Of a DNA stretch of 64,000 nucleotides, positions 15,490 through 24,817 are shown in pieces. Position numbers and translations under genes: made by a program. Source of the stretch: Chitinophaga arvensicola (lineage in GTDB: Bacteria; Bacteroidota; Bacteroidia; Chitinophagales; Chitinophagaceae); the NCBI RefSeq assembly GCF_900110835.1, contig NZ_FOJG01000002.1, forward strand, positions 620,001 through 684,000. The letters are read 5' to 3'. Within the stretch, counting starts at the first letter, position 1. Each line of letters begins with the position of its first letter. A model generated the notes under the pieces. The model had not been told where the DNA came from and did no database searches. It worked only from the letters and a program-made list of their open reading frames with translations.

Positions 15490-16467
15490 ATGGAGCAATT
15501 TGACACCTATCTGCATGAAATAATCGCAAAGAATCTGTCCGGTCAATGTACCACAGCTGAAACAGCTGCGTTGCAAAGATGGCTGGAGGCATCTCCCGAA
15601 AACAGGACAGAATATGCGATCCTTGCAAAATTATGGCAAGACAGCCCTGCTGTTGCCGGTTCACAACGGCAATACAATACTGCGGCGGCCTGGCAAAAAA
15701 CGGACGCGGCCATCCAGCCGACACCATCCAGGGTTAGAATACTTTATACAAAATATGCTGCGGCAGCCGCTATTATCATGCTGCTGACAGCCGGTGCATG
15801 GTGGCTGGAAACCCGGTCTACCCTCAAAAAACATGAACTTTCTGCCAACGATGGCAAAATAAAAAGCCTGGAATTACCAGACAAATCAATGGTTACCCTG
15901 CGTCAGGGTGCCAAAATCCGCTATATCAACGGTTATCATCACGACCAGCGTATCGTGGAACTGGAGGGAGAAGCCTTCTTCGAAGTGGCCAGCGATCCCG
16001 GACATCCGTTTCTCATAAAAACTCCCAATAAATCCGTAGTGGAAGTACTTGGTACCTCTTTTACTGTGCAAACCGGGAAAGACAGCACTGCTGTTATCGT
16101 TGCTTCTGGTAGCGTAAAACTGGGTACAGAGGGCGATACCACCGCTGTTATCCTTAATGGTGGCCAGCGTGGCGTATGGGGCAACGGGCAATTATACGCC
16201 CGGGACAACAGCAATCTTAACTTTATAGCCTGGAAAACCGGGATTTTGCAATTTAATGACCAGAGCTTGTTTGAAATATTGCCACAATTAGCCGACTTTT
16301 ACGCAAAAGATATCAGGATTGATGAAAAATACAGGGAAACTGCATCGCAGCAAAAAGCTACGATCACCTTCCGGAATCAGTCCTGTGATGATGTTTTGCA
16401 TGAATTACAACTATTGCTTGGTTTCCATTATCAAGAAAATGGCGATTCGATCGTCATCAGTCAGTAG
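15490..16467 (+). CDS. FecR family anti-sigma regulator
   Basis: A 325-residue inner-membrane regulator. The N-terminal about 75 residues (cytoplasmic anti-sigma part, with a Trp-containing LQRWLEASPENRTEY region) precede one membrane helix near residues 82-100. The periplasmic FecR domain follows (KSLELPDKSMVTLRQGAKIRY, VELEGEAFFEVASDPGHPF, VEVLGTSFTVQT), with a C-terminal STN-binding-like domain. Its 3' end overlaps the TonB-receptor start by 29 nt, implying translational coupling. It transmits substrate sensing from the receptor to the sigma factor at 14878. Confidence 0.93.
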   Translation: MEQFDTYLHEIIAKNLSGQCTTAETAALQRWLEASPENRTEYAILAKLWQDSPAVAGSQRQYNTAAAWQKTDAAIQPTPSRVRILYTKYAAAAAIIMLLTAGAWWLETRSTLKKHELSANDGKIKSLELPDKSMVTLRQGAKIRYINGYHHDQRIVELEGEAFFEVASDPGHPFLIKTPNKSVVEVLGTSFTVQTGKDSTAVIVASGSVKLGTEGDTTAVILNGGQRGVWGNGQLYARDNSNLNFIAWKTGILQFNDQSLFEILPQLADFYAKDIRIDEKYRETASQQKATITFRNQSCDDVLHELQLLLGFHYQENGDSIVISQ

Positions 16468-19105
16468 ACAACCAAAACCATTTTTCCTTATATTTTTTAT
16501 TTTCCTGTTACTGTTGCCTACACAATTCCTGCTGGCACAGAATGGGGAAAAGGACATACTGCAACAAAGTTATACCCCGCCATCCAGGCAGGGAACTATT
16601 CTCTTCTACATCCAGGATCTGCAGAAGGCCACCGGGATCAATGTATCCTATAGTTCCAGTTTTCTTCACCTGAATAAAAAAGTACAGCTAAGTGGTACCG
16701 AACACACCACCGGCGCAGTATTGAACGCCATCCTCCAAGGCACCGGCATCCAGGCTGCGGCCCTGAACGGGAAAATTTTCCTGCTCAGGGAAAGTTCACA
16801 GGTACAATATTATACCATCAGCGGTTTCGTAAAGGAGATGAACAGTAATGAACTGATCATCGGCGCCTCCGTCTATGACCCGGTTACCAGGAAAGGGACA
16901 GAAACCAATGCCTTCGGATTTTATAGCTTACAGGTACCAGATACCTGTCAGGGAGTGGTTTTTTCACACATCAGCTATAAACCCTTATTTCAACGCCTGC
17001 CCCCACCCGACGACGGACAACTGGACATCCACCTGGAAACCCGTGGCATGTTACAGACGGTGGTGGTGAATGGCGAAAAGGAAGATGTCAATGCCCAGGC
17101 AGGTTACATCAACATGCCGGTGGGCTACGTATCCAACTTTCCTGCCTTGCTGGGCGAAAAGGACGTACTGAAATCATTACAGCTCTACCCCGGAGCCAGC
17201 AGCTCCCTCGAAAGCAGCAGTAACCTGCTGATCAGGGGTGGCGGCGCCGACCAGAACCTCTACCTGCTCGATGGCGTGCCCCTCTATCATACCGGCCATC
17301 TGTTCGGATTATTCTCCATCTTCAATGGAGATGCCGTTAAAGATGTGTCTTTGTATAAAGATGCATTCCCCGCCCGCTATGGCGGACGTCTTTCCTCTGT
17401 AGTGGATATCCGGACCAAAGACGGTAACATGAAGGAATGGCATGGCAGCACCACCGTTAGCCCCGTTTCCGCCAGCATTTTACTGGAAGGCCCGATCGTG
17501 AAAAACAAAAGCTCCGTTTCCCTTTCCGTAAGAAGATCCCTGGTAGATGTACTGTATGGCAGTACACTCCTCAATGACTATGGTAAATACTACCTCTACG
17601 ACGTGAACTTTAAGCTCAACCAGATCATCGATAACAAAAACCGAATCTATGTGAGTTTCTACAAGGGACAGGATAAGATGTTTATCAGAAGCGAAAACCC
17701 GATCATCCAGCTGTTTGATGATTACAACTTTGACTGGACCAATATCACTGCGGCCGTAAAATGGACGAGGGTGATTAATCCAAAAATATTCTCGAATACT
17801 ACCGCCACCTATAGCCGTTTCTATAACCTGTTTACACAAAACTCTGTAATCCCCCTCTCCTTTTACGACTCCCTGTTTGTAAGAGGAAAAGGTATTTCCA
17901 GGATCCGGGATATTGCCCTCCGGAATGAAACAGAATACGCAGTAAATAACAATCATCATATTTCCTTCGGAGGCAGCTATACGTATCATAACTTTGCACC
18001 CACCGCATACCATAACAATATTTCAGCCGGGGAAGCCATGCAGCGGAAAGCACCCATTTACTATATGTCCGAGTTTTCCGCCTATGCGGAAGATGAACTC
18101 AGCCTGCTGAACGACCGGCTGATTGTGCGGCCGGGACTACATTTCGGCGCACTGGCCCAACAAACTTCTTTTTATGCCAGCGCACAGCCAAGGATCATGG
18201 TACGCTGGAAACTACCTCGCTCCCAATATATTCAGGCTTCGTTTTCGAAAATGACGCAGTTTGTACACCAGCTGACAACGCCGGTGATCAACCTGCCCAC
18301 CGATCTCTGGGTACCCAGTACCGAAAATATCAAACCAGAACATGCCTTCTCCTACAGCCTGGCCTACCAGCGGCAATGGAGCAACCAATGGCGGTTTAAT
18401 GTAAACCTCTATTACAAACAACTGAAAGATATTGTTACCACCAATACAGTACTGAACATCTTCGATAACTCGGATCTCTGGGAGAAAAAAGTAATCGCCG
18501 GCAATGGTTATAACTATGGCAGTGAGGTATTGGTAGAAAAAACACAGGGAAAACTCACCGGTATTTTTTCCTATACCTTATCCTGGGCCTGGCGGCAGTT
18601 TGATAAGCTGAATGCCGGTAAGATGTTCCCTTACAAAGAAGACCGGCGTCACAATCTTTCGCTGGCGCTTAAATACCGGTTCAATGAGAAATGGAGCCTG
18701 TCTACTTCCTGGAAGTACGCTTCCGGTGCTCCATTCACACTGCCGGTACAGATATTCCCGGACTTCGACTGGGGCAGGAATATCAAAGGATACCTGGATG
18801 AGCGCTATTCTCCGTTCTCCACCTATCAGGTGAACTATCTCCCTTATATTGCCCGGCTGAATAATTATCGTTTGCATGCTGTACATCACCTGGATATCGG
18901 TGCCACGCTGAACCTGGGCGCAGAAAAACGCTTTCATCATGTGATCTCCGGCGGATTGTACAATATTTATAACCGCAGCAATCCTTTTATTGTGAGCTTT
19001 GACCAGTTCTCTTATTTTGACAATTCGGACGTTTACCCGTTACAGTTATATCAGTATAGTCTATTCAGAACATTGCCATACCTGAGTTATACTTTTAAAT
19101 TTTAG
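16439..19105 (+). CDS. TonB-dependent receptor with STN-like and carboxypeptidase-regulatory domains
   Basis: An outer-membrane transporter of about 888 residues. I chose ATG 16439 because it opens a good signal peptide (FFLIFFIFLLLLPTQFLLAQ). An upstream in-frame ATG at 16319 lies deep inside fecR. Domains: STN/secretin-like signalling (about residues 45-120), carboxypeptidase-regulatory-like beta sandwich (YTISGFVKEMNSNELIIGAS), plug (DVLKSLQLYPGASSSLESSSNLLIRGG...LLDGVPLY), then a 22-strand barrel ending in a C-terminal Phe. The STN domain fits transcriptional signalling through FecR. Its partner DUF4249 lipoprotein follows 2 nt later. It is not a classical SusC; the substrate is unknown. 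Confidence 0.92.
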   Translation: MAIRSSSVSRQPKPFFLIFFIFLLLLPTQFLLAQNGEKDILQQSYTPPSRQGTILFYIQDLQKATGINVSYSSSFLHLNKKVQLSGTEHTTGAVLNAILQGTGIQAAALNGKIFLLRESSQVQYYTISGFVKEMNSNELIIGASVYDPVTRKGTETNAFGFYSLQVPDTCQGVVFSHISYKPLFQRLPPPDDGQLDIHLETRGMLQTVVVNGEKEDVNAQAGYINMPVGYVSNFPALLGEKDVLKSLQLYPGASSSLESSSNLLIRGGGADQNLYLLDGVPLYHTGHLFGLFSIFNGDAVKDVSLYKDAFPARYGGRLSSVVDIRTKDGNMKEWHGSTTVSPVSASILLEGPIVKNKSSVSLSVRRSLVDVLYGSTLLNDYGKYYLYDVNFKLNQIIDNKNRIYVSFYKGQDKMFIRSENPIIQLFDDYNFDWTNITAAVKWTRVINPKIFSNTTATYSRFYNLFTQNSVIPLSFYDSLFVRGKGISRIRDIALRNETEYAVNNNHHISFGGSYTYHNFAPTAYHNNISAGEAMQRKAPIYYMSEFSAYAEDELSLLNDRLIVRPGLHFGALAQQTSFYASAQPRIMVRWKLPRSQYIQASFSKMTQFVHQLTTPVINLPTDLWVPSTENIKPEHAFSYSLAYQRQWSNQWRFNVNLYYKQLKDIVTTNTVLNIFDNSDLWEKKVIAGNGYNYGSEVLVEKTQGKLTGIFSYTLSWAWRQFDKLNAGKMFPYKEDRRHNLSLALKYRFNEKWSLSTSWKYASGAPFTLPVQIFPDFDWGRNIKGYLDERYSPFSTYQVNYLPYIARLNNYRLHAVHHLDIGATLNLGAEKRFHHVISGGLYNIYNRSNPFIVSFDQFSYFDNSDVYPLQLYQYSLFRTLPYLSYTFKF

Positions 19106-19107
19106 TC

Positions 19108-20133
19108 ATGAAGTACCTGTTTATATTGTTACCAGTGTTGTGTGGTTTGTTGATGACCGGATGTGAGCAGGAATTACCACTGCCCGGCAACAACGCTATT
19201 CCGAGAGAAGTGGTGTATAGCGAGCTGGTCGCCAACAACGTGCCGGAAGTAAGGGTCGGTAAAAGTAAGCCCGTAGGACCCGGGATCAATACCGGTTTCG
19301 AGTTGGTGGAAAATGCCGATGTGCAACTCATGGACAAGAACGGTCAGTTGCTGGAAACCTTGAGCTATGTCCGTGACTCCAGTAATGCGGTGAGTCTTTA
19401 TCGCGGCAAAAATTCACTGGATGCCGGCAGAAACTACAAGCTCCAGGTAATGGTGCCCGGTATGAAAACAGTGTCGGCCATGGCTACTATTCCTCCGCCG
19501 TTTAAAGTAGAACTGTTGGATACCGTACGTACCCTGCTCAACGGCCGGCCGGTATTGCGTTTTCATTTTACGGTGAGCCCTATTCCCGGCGTAAAGCAAT
19601 ACGTAGTGATGGAAGCCCTGAAACAAAGTGTAACTGTAGATACGTCCTTTACCTACCAGGGCGTGCGTTACCGGAAAAGTGAAAACGAAGACCTCTACCA
19701 GATAGCAAAAAACCTCCCCGGTTGCAATCCGAAAAAAGATAGTATCTATATGAACGACTATCTCCGGATTCCCTGCTATACCCAGGATGAAACCGCAGAC
19801 AACAACCAGATCGGCGGTTTGAATGAAAACTATAACAGCATCCTTTTCACACAGCAGGGAAAACCGCTGACCACCAATTTTTATCTCAATGCAACTGCAC
19901 TCAGCTCCAGTCCGGCGGAAGCCATTGCGCCGGTGGGCCGGGTGCTGGTGTATGTAAAATCCGTTTCGAAAGAGTATTATGACTTCCTGCTCACCTACGA
20001 GAAAGTGAAGCGTAATCCCGGGCTGAACAGCCTTATTCAGGCTATCCAGCTAAAAAGCAATACCCAGGGCGGCCTGGGTATTGTAGGTGGTAGTTACCAG
20101 AAATTGTATTCGCTCTATTACGATGTGCTGTAA
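19108..20133 (+). CDS. DUF4249 domain lipoprotein
   Basis: A 341-residue lipoprotein: MKYLFILLPVLCGLLMTGC gives the signal and lipobox (Cys19). The mature protein matches DUF4249, with a GFELVENADVQLMDKNGQ strand-rich part, a YKLQVMVPGMKTVSAMATIP block, and the DNNQIGGLNENYNSILFTQQGKPL region. DUF4249 proteins regularly follow TonB receptors and probably act as surface partners in uptake, by analogy with SusD, but no activity is established. It begins 2 nt after the receptor stop and ends the four-gene unit. Confidence 0.92.
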   Translation: MKYLFILLPVLCGLLMTGCEQELPLPGNNAIPREVVYSELVANNVPEVRVGKSKPVGPGINTGFELVENADVQLMDKNGQLLETLSYVRDSSNAVSLYRGKNSLDAGRNYKLQVMVPGMKTVSAMATIPPPFKVELLDTVRTLLNGRPVLRFHFTVSPIPGVKQYVVMEALKQSVTVDTSFTYQGVRYRKSENEDLYQIAKNLPGCNPKKDSIYMNDYLRIPCYTQDETADNNQIGGLNENYNSILFTQQGKPLTTNFYLNATALSSSPAEAIAPVGRVLVYVKSVSKEYYDFLLTYEKVKRNPGLNSLIQAIQLKSNTQGGLGIVGGSYQKLYSLYYDVL

Positions 20134-20144
20134 GCGATCGCATT

Positions 20145-22004
20145 TTATTTTACTTCGTACACATTATCGTGTTTGTCTACATCCGCTACCCAGGTACTTC
20201 CCAGGGTTACTTTCTTAATTTTTTTTGGGGAGGAAAACGTAAGAGATACTGTTTTATTTCCCTTTTCCCAGCAGGCAATACTACGATGTAATTTAGTGGA
20301 GCTGTTATCATCGAAAAAGACAGTAACATCCACCGGAACGGGCTTGGTGCCTATAGAAGTAATTTCAATATTAGCCTCCTTTCCTTTCTGTGACACGCGG
20401 GTAATACCCAGATCCGGGTACCCGTTATCAAAGAACCAGCTTTTCCAGAACCAGTCCATATTTCTGCCGGCGCCGGTATTCATGCAGTAAAAGAAATCGT
20501 AGGGTTGCGGGTGCTTTCCATGCCACTGCGCAATATAATGATGAAGGGCCTTGAGAAACAGGCTATCTCCCAGCATATCTTTTACATAGAGATACCCCAA
20601 TGCAGGCTTGGGATAGGAATTGGTCACATACGCATCTGTTGTCTGGTTGGAAGGCGTCATGATGGGCAGGTCCTGTTGCTTGCCAGCGATATAGTTGTAA
20701 GGCAACATGCCGTAGTCGTCTACAATAGAGCTATCAATCAACGGAGAAATAATCCATTCACCTATGGTTGCCCATCCTTCATCCATCCAGGCATACTGCG
20801 TTTCGTTGGTCCCCATATAAAACGGGAACATGGTATGAAACACCTCATGGTCGGTCAGTTCAATGGCCTGTGTCTTATCAGACAGCGGGTTATCGTTGAC
20901 CATCATAGGGTATTCCATCTGGTCCAGTCCGTCGAATACGGTTTCGTGGGGATATGGAAAGGGCCATGCCGGAAAATGATGACTCATTTTGTCGACCGTA
21001 ACACGGGCATAATGTACCACATCAAAGAAATCGGCATGTGCAGCATTAAAGGCCACGTCTACGCGGGTACGTCTTTTTGTGGTATGGTCTACTTCCACGC
21101 TGGTAGCATTCCACTGGTAATGATTGGCCAGGGCAAAGGCAAAGTCTGGTACGTTGACCGCTTCAAACTGCCAGGTGTTGCTATCGCTGCGTTGGGTGAT
21201 GTAGCCTTCTTTTACATCGTTGCTGTCTATCACGGCAATTACCTCATTACTTTTTTCAGCGGCGGCAATGCGCTGTACGTATTTATCTTTATAAACGGCA
21301 GCCGTATTTTTCAGATCTCCGGTAGCCCATACCTGGTAACTGCCGGGTACTGTAATGGCTACACGAAAATCGCTGAAGTCGTTGTAGAATTCCTGCATAC
21401 CCAGATAAGGGATCTGGTCCCACCCATTGATATCATCATACACGGCAATACGGGGAAAGAAATAAGCGATGAAATAGGCGCCGGTATCTACGGAACCGGT
21501 CCTGATATGGGTATTCTCATTCAGGATATAAGCGAAGTTCAGTTCAAATTGTGCCGTCTGTCCCGGGTATAAATCCGGGATGGCGATGTTCATGTTAGTC
21601 CCTTTCACAGTTGTGGGCAAGGGTTTGGCTACGCCGTTTACCTTGAGGTTTTTCAGCGACACGCCATCTGTGAGATCTTCTGCTGATACTGCCATATTCC
21701 GGACAGCCCCTTTCTGGAAAAGATTGGGAAAAAGTTTGACATTCACCGCTCTCAGGGTGTCGGGGCTGTTATTGACATACCGGATCTGCTCCGAGCCGGA
21801 TACCCCGTTGGTAACGGGGTCAAAGGTCACCCTGATATCGTAGTCTGCTTTGTTCTGCCAGTACCGGGCACCGGGGGCGCCGTTATAGCTGCGGGTCTGA
21901 CGTTCATATGCCTTCTTAATGGTTAGTGGCATATATAAAGGGGACTGGGCAAAGGCCTGCTGAAACAGGATCAGCACCAGTGGTAGCATGCAATATTTCC
22001 TCAT
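20145..22004 (-). CDS. M1 family metallopeptidase
   Basis: A 619-residue secreted gluzincin. A signal peptide (MRKYCMLPLVLILFQQAFA) is followed by an M1-like N-terminal beta domain. The substrate-binding motif appears as DQMEYPMM, a variant of the GxMEN element. Zinc ligands are HEVFH at 386-390 with Glu409 exactly 18 residues after the second His, the canonical HExxH-18x-E spacing. M1 peptidases cleave N-terminal residues. It likely works in the periplasm in peptide use. It is convergent with the DUF4249 gene, with an 11-nt gap. Confidence 0.93.
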   Translation of the reverse strand: MRKYCMLPLVLILFQQAFAQSPLYMPLTIKKAYERQTRSYNGAPGARYWQNKADYDIRVTFDPVTNGVSGSEQIRYVNNSPDTLRAVNVKLFPNLFQKGAVRNMAVSAEDLTDGVSLKNLKVNGVAKPLPTTVKGTNMNIAIPDLYPGQTAQFELNFAYILNENTHIRTGSVDTGAYFIAYFFPRIAVYDDINGWDQIPYLGMQEFYNDFSDFRVAITVPGSYQVWATGDLKNTAAVYKDKYVQRIAAAEKSNEVIAVIDSNDVKEGYITQRSDSNTWQFEAVNVPDFAFALANHYQWNATSVEVDHTTKRRTRVDVAFNAAHADFFDVVHYARVTVDKMSHHFPAWPFPYPHETVFDGLDQMEYPMMVNDNPLSDKTQAIELTDHEVFHTMFPFYMGTNETQYAWMDEGWATIGEWIISPLIDSSIVDDYGMLPYNYIAGKQQDLPIMTPSNQTTDAYVTNSYPKPALGYLYVKDMLGDSLFLKALHHYIAQWHGKHPQPYDFFYCMNTGAGRNMDWFWKSWFFDNGYPDLGITRVSQKGKEANIEITSIGTKPVPVDVTVFFDDNSSTKLHRSIACWEKGNKTVSLTFSSPKKIKKVTLGSTWVADVDKHDNVYEVK

Positions 22005-22184
22005 AAGCTAAATAAAAAGCGATCACATCAAAAATAGGGAATTACCCGGAACCGGGAACACAGGGTGTAGCCCATTGGAATAAGTTTAACATACCCGGTG
22101 GGGAGTACCGACCCGGAAACACATGACAGCCGTAGTAATTGAAGATGAAAGACGGCGCCGGGTATTTATGCAGTATAGTGTTCT

Positions 22185-22550
22185 TTAAGGCAGGTGTGCG
22201 GTATCCGCCGGCGGCGCCTGGGTGGAATCTGCCAGGGGAATACGCGTAGAATCAGATGCTGCACGCAGGCTATCAGCCGGCGTATTCGTACTGTCTTTCC
22301 CGTTGGCTCCCTTGCCCGGCAGCGGAATAGTAGGTGCGGTATTATGCCGTTTGGATGAGTAAGAAGATACCGCGCCCTGCTTTTGCATATCTTTCATCGT
22401 TTTTTTATCAAAGAGATATTTAGGATGCTTCTCCGGCCGGAGGCCCCGGTCGAACTGCGCCTCCGCTCCTACGGCGGGCGCCTGGTAAACCTTCTGTGAA
22501 GAGTGGCAGGCCAGCAAACATACTCCCGCAGCCAACACGATATATCTCAT
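22185..22550 (-). CDS. Small lipoprotein of unknown function
   Basis: A 121-residue protein with signal MRYIVLAAGVCLLAC and lipobox Cys15. The mature part has a short basic helical stretch (PKYLFDKKTMKDMQKQGA). It then turns low-complexity, rich in Ser, Thr, Pro, Asp and Ala (DSTNTPADSLRAASDSTRIPLADSTQ), as in surface linkers. I do not recognise a family. It lies alone between the M1 peptidase and the divergent actin-like gene, so context gives no function. Confidence 0.6.
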   Translation of the reverse strand: MRYIVLAAGVCLLACHSSQKVYQAPAVGAEAQFDRGLRPEKHPKYLFDKKTMKDMQKQGAVSSYSSKRHNTAPTIPLPGKGANGKDSTNTPADSLRAASDSTRIPLADSTQAPPADTAHLP

Positions 22551-22844
22551 ATCAATGAAAATAAAGGTGAGTACAGGTAAGGGCGGACCTTTCTAAAACG
22601 GTAAAGCAGGTGGTTTATTATCGGGAGGAGTGGTTTGCGCAGCCGATCAGGCTGATAGCGGTCGGAAAATAAAAGGTAAGGCAGCTTTTGAAATGTAAAA
22701 GGGCTGTATTAAATTTAGCATAAATTCACTGGTTGTCATCCCCTTGTTCTATTATTTTATATCTTTAACCGCTATTTCAATCCCGATGAAAACCCTCCTG
22801 CATGGAGAGTCACGGCTTACATTCGTTATTATTAACAAAGCACT

Positions 22845-23918
22845 ATGAAAGTATCTACAACCAGCTTCCCAAGCGTTTTTGAAACCGCATTCGGAAACAC
22901 AGAAAATTCGAGTAAGGATTTGCTCAATGGATTAAAAATTAAAAAGGATGAAGCCTGGTACCTGGTCGGCAACCTGGCCAAAAGGGGTGGTATCAATCCA
23001 GGTCGGGTAACCAACGCGTCGCCCACCGAGGAGGATTATGAAATACTGTTCAAAGCTGCTTTGCTGAACACCATTGATAAAGTACAACAACCTATTGCCC
23101 TGACTGTTGGATTTCCATTTTCCACTTACAATATTTACAAAAACGCGGCGGAGCAGTTTTTGAGTAAAAGACATTTCCTGATCGATTACGATACACAAAC
23201 CTACAATACCAAAGGATCCTTCAAGAAAGCGATGTTTGATATTGAGAAGTACGAGGTGATCCCGGAAATTGTTGGTGGTATCATTGGTTTAAAGAAAACC
23301 ATCGACGAACCGCAGCTGGATAACTTCATCGCTATCAGCTTCGGATTCGGAACCATTGAAGGCGGCATGGCCACCGGCGATGGACTGGTACACCGTACCT
23401 GCTTCAGTTCTCACGGCATCCGTTATGCCATCAATAACCTGACCCGTGAACTGAACCAGAAGCATTACCTGGAGATGAAAAACGAACACCAGGTAGATGA
23501 TGCGTTCATGAAAGGCTCTATTTTCACCAACCGTAAACGCATCGATCTGCGTGATATGCGTAAAGGTGTACTGACCCAATACTATCGCGAAGTAGTATCT
23601 CCCCTGATGCGTAGTTACTTCACTGATCTGGATTTTGAAACCTGTGAAAAGATCTACCTGATGGGCGGTGGCGCTCACTATCGTGAACTGACAGATGCTT
23701 TTGTAGAAGAATTCCGTGATTTTATTCCGGTAGAAGTTGCCCCGGAACCAGAAAAACTCATGAGTATCGGTTATCTTTACAATTCATTGAGAATTTCAGA
23801 TAACAAACCTCAAAGAAGCGTAGGGCTGGATCTGGGTAATTCCAGTTCCATTGTGTCTACTTTTGAAGACCAGGCGCAACATACCCCTACCGTAACACCT
23901 AATCCCATCACCCTCTAA
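22845..23918 (+). CDS. Actin-like ATPase (ParM/Alp-like), apparently circularly permuted
   Basis: A 357-residue actin-fold protein. The N terminus enters directly at the element that normally follows phosphate-1 (SFPSVFETAFG, residues 7-17). Then come YLVGNLAKRGG (39-49), ALTVGFPFSTY (85-95), phosphate-2 as AISFGFGTIEGG (163-174), the adenosine motif MGGGAHYRELTDAF (273-286) and the usual C-terminal SIGYLYNSL (307-315). A phosphate-1-like VGLDLGNSSS then sits at 326-335. An in-frame stop at 22833 rules out an upstream extension. Phosphate-2 has S165 and E172 in place of the usual Asp residues, so hydrolysis may be altered. A bactofilin gene follows 9 nt later. Confidence 0.85.
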   Translation: MKVSTTSFPSVFETAFGNTENSSKDLLNGLKIKKDEAWYLVGNLAKRGGINPGRVTNASPTEEDYEILFKAALLNTIDKVQQPIALTVGFPFSTYNIYKNAAEQFLSKRHFLIDYDTQTYNTKGSFKKAMFDIEKYEVIPEIVGGIIGLKKTIDEPQLDNFIAISFGFGTIEGGMATGDGLVHRTCFSSHGIRYAINNLTRELNQKHYLEMKNEHQVDDAFMKGSIFTNRKRIDLRDMRKGVLTQYYREVVSPLMRSYFTDLDFETCEKIYLMGGGAHYRELTDAFVEEFRDFIPVEVAPEPEKLMSIGYLYNSLRISDNKPQRSVGLDLGNSSSIVSTFEDQAQHTPTVTPNPITL

Positions 23919-23927
23919 TTTGTACTT

Positions 23928-24404
23928 GTGATCAATGTCAGACATATTTTCCGCAATATAATTGTTCCCGGAGCCTTTCGTATCCCTAAAACAGTTTCCG
24001 TAAATGGTAGTATAGACGCCTCCGTGTCCGGTCGGATCGACGGGAATGTAAGAGGTGATGTAAAGACCAGTGGCAAACTGGTAGTCAGTGAAACGGCAAG
24101 CATCCGTGGCCATATATATGCTACCGACCTGGTAGTACACGGAAAAGTGTATGGCGATGTTTACATTACCAACAAGGCCCATATCAGCAACAAAGCCCTT
24201 GTAAAGGGAGATGTGAATGCCATGGTACTGGAAATAGAAGAAGGTGCGGTGGTAGAAGGCGCCATCCGTAAAAACGTATTGCCGGTTCCGAAAACAGATC
24301 CTGCCCACCCTGCGGTGGTGACGGAAGAAATCCGGGTATCTGCTCCGGCAGAAGCCACCACCCGGGCTGTTGACGAAGAAGAACAGAATACCAGCTGGTT
24401 CTGA
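23928..24404 (+). CDS. Bactofilin family cytoskeletal protein
   Basis: A 158-residue bactofilin. The core (about residues 20-118) has the right-handed beta-helix repeat of Gly-, Val- and Ile-rich turns: VSVNGSIDASVSGRIDGNV, VKTSGKLVVSETASIRGHI, VVHGKVYGDV, LVKGDVNAMVLEIEEGAVVEG. Bactofilins polymerise without nucleotide and scaffold cell-shape proteins at the membrane. The start is GTG, 9 nt after the actin-like stop. The Pro/Glu-rich tail (about 120-158) is variable. Together with the upstream ATPase it makes a two-gene cytoskeletal operon. Confidence 0.93.
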   Translation: MINVRHIFRNIIVPGAFRIPKTVSVNGSIDASVSGRIDGNVRGDVKTSGKLVVSETASIRGHIYATDLVVHGKVYGDVYITNKAHISNKALVKGDVNAMVLEIEEGAVVEGAIRKNVLPVPKTDPAHPAVVTEEIRVSAPAEATTRAVDEEEQNTSWF

Positions 24405-24434
24405 TAAATAACACTGCCAATTTTATATCTTATT

Positions 24435-24477
24435 AAAACGGCTGGCTCCTTAAGGGAACCAGCCGTTTTTTATTTTT
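24435..24477. terminator. Bidirectional terminator after bactofilin
   Basis: Arms AAAACGGCTGG/CCAGCCGTTTT (24435-24445 and 24459-24469) with a T-rich run to 24477. It ends the plus-strand cytoskeletal operon and also serves the minus-strand DUF3820 gene, whose stop is at 24492. Confidence 0.85.
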
Positions 24478-24491
24478 CCAGAAAGATTATT

Positions 24492-24722
24492 TTATCTTCT
24501 TTTCTTCAATGGATCCAGGAGTTGGGTGAGGCCATTCATCTTTATTACCAGCATCGTTTCCAGCAACATCCCCAGTTTCCCCTTTGGAAAACCTTTCCGC
24601 TGAAACCATTCCAGGTAGCTCACCGGCAGATCACAAAGGACCACATCTTTATACTTGCCGAAAGGCATTTTCATTACCACCAGCGTTTGCAGCATTTCCG
24701 GATCGGGCTGACTCATCTCCAT
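24492..24722 (-). CDS. DUF3820 family protein
   Basis: A 76-residue protein with the DUF3820 pattern VVMKMPFGKYKDVVLCDLPVSYLEWFQRKGFPKGKLGMLL. Family members are small, often annotated as putative quorum-sensing-regulated virulence factors, and no reaction is proven. MPFGKYK is the most conserved block. An alternative start at residue 3 is possible. It is monocistronic. Confidence 0.87.
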   Translation of the reverse strand: MEMSQPDPEMLQTLVVMKMPFGKYKDVVLCDLPVSYLEWFQRKGFPKGKLGMLLETMLVIKMNGLTQLLDPLKKRR

Positions 24723-24817
24723 AAAACCTGATTTACAGTTAAGGAGGCAATTTATAAATTATAAATTCATTTTCACGGGCTTCTTCGTATTTTGTAGAGA
24801 CTCAAAATAGATACTGC

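Noticed and set aside
16319..16438. Upstream in-frame start for the TonB receptor
   Set aside because: It lies deep inside the fecR gene and gives no signal peptide at its N terminus; ATG 16439 gives a clean one.
20505..21572. 355-codon frame opposite the M1 peptidase gene
   Set aside because: It is antisense to a gene with an intact HExxH-18x-E site; the frame shows no family features.
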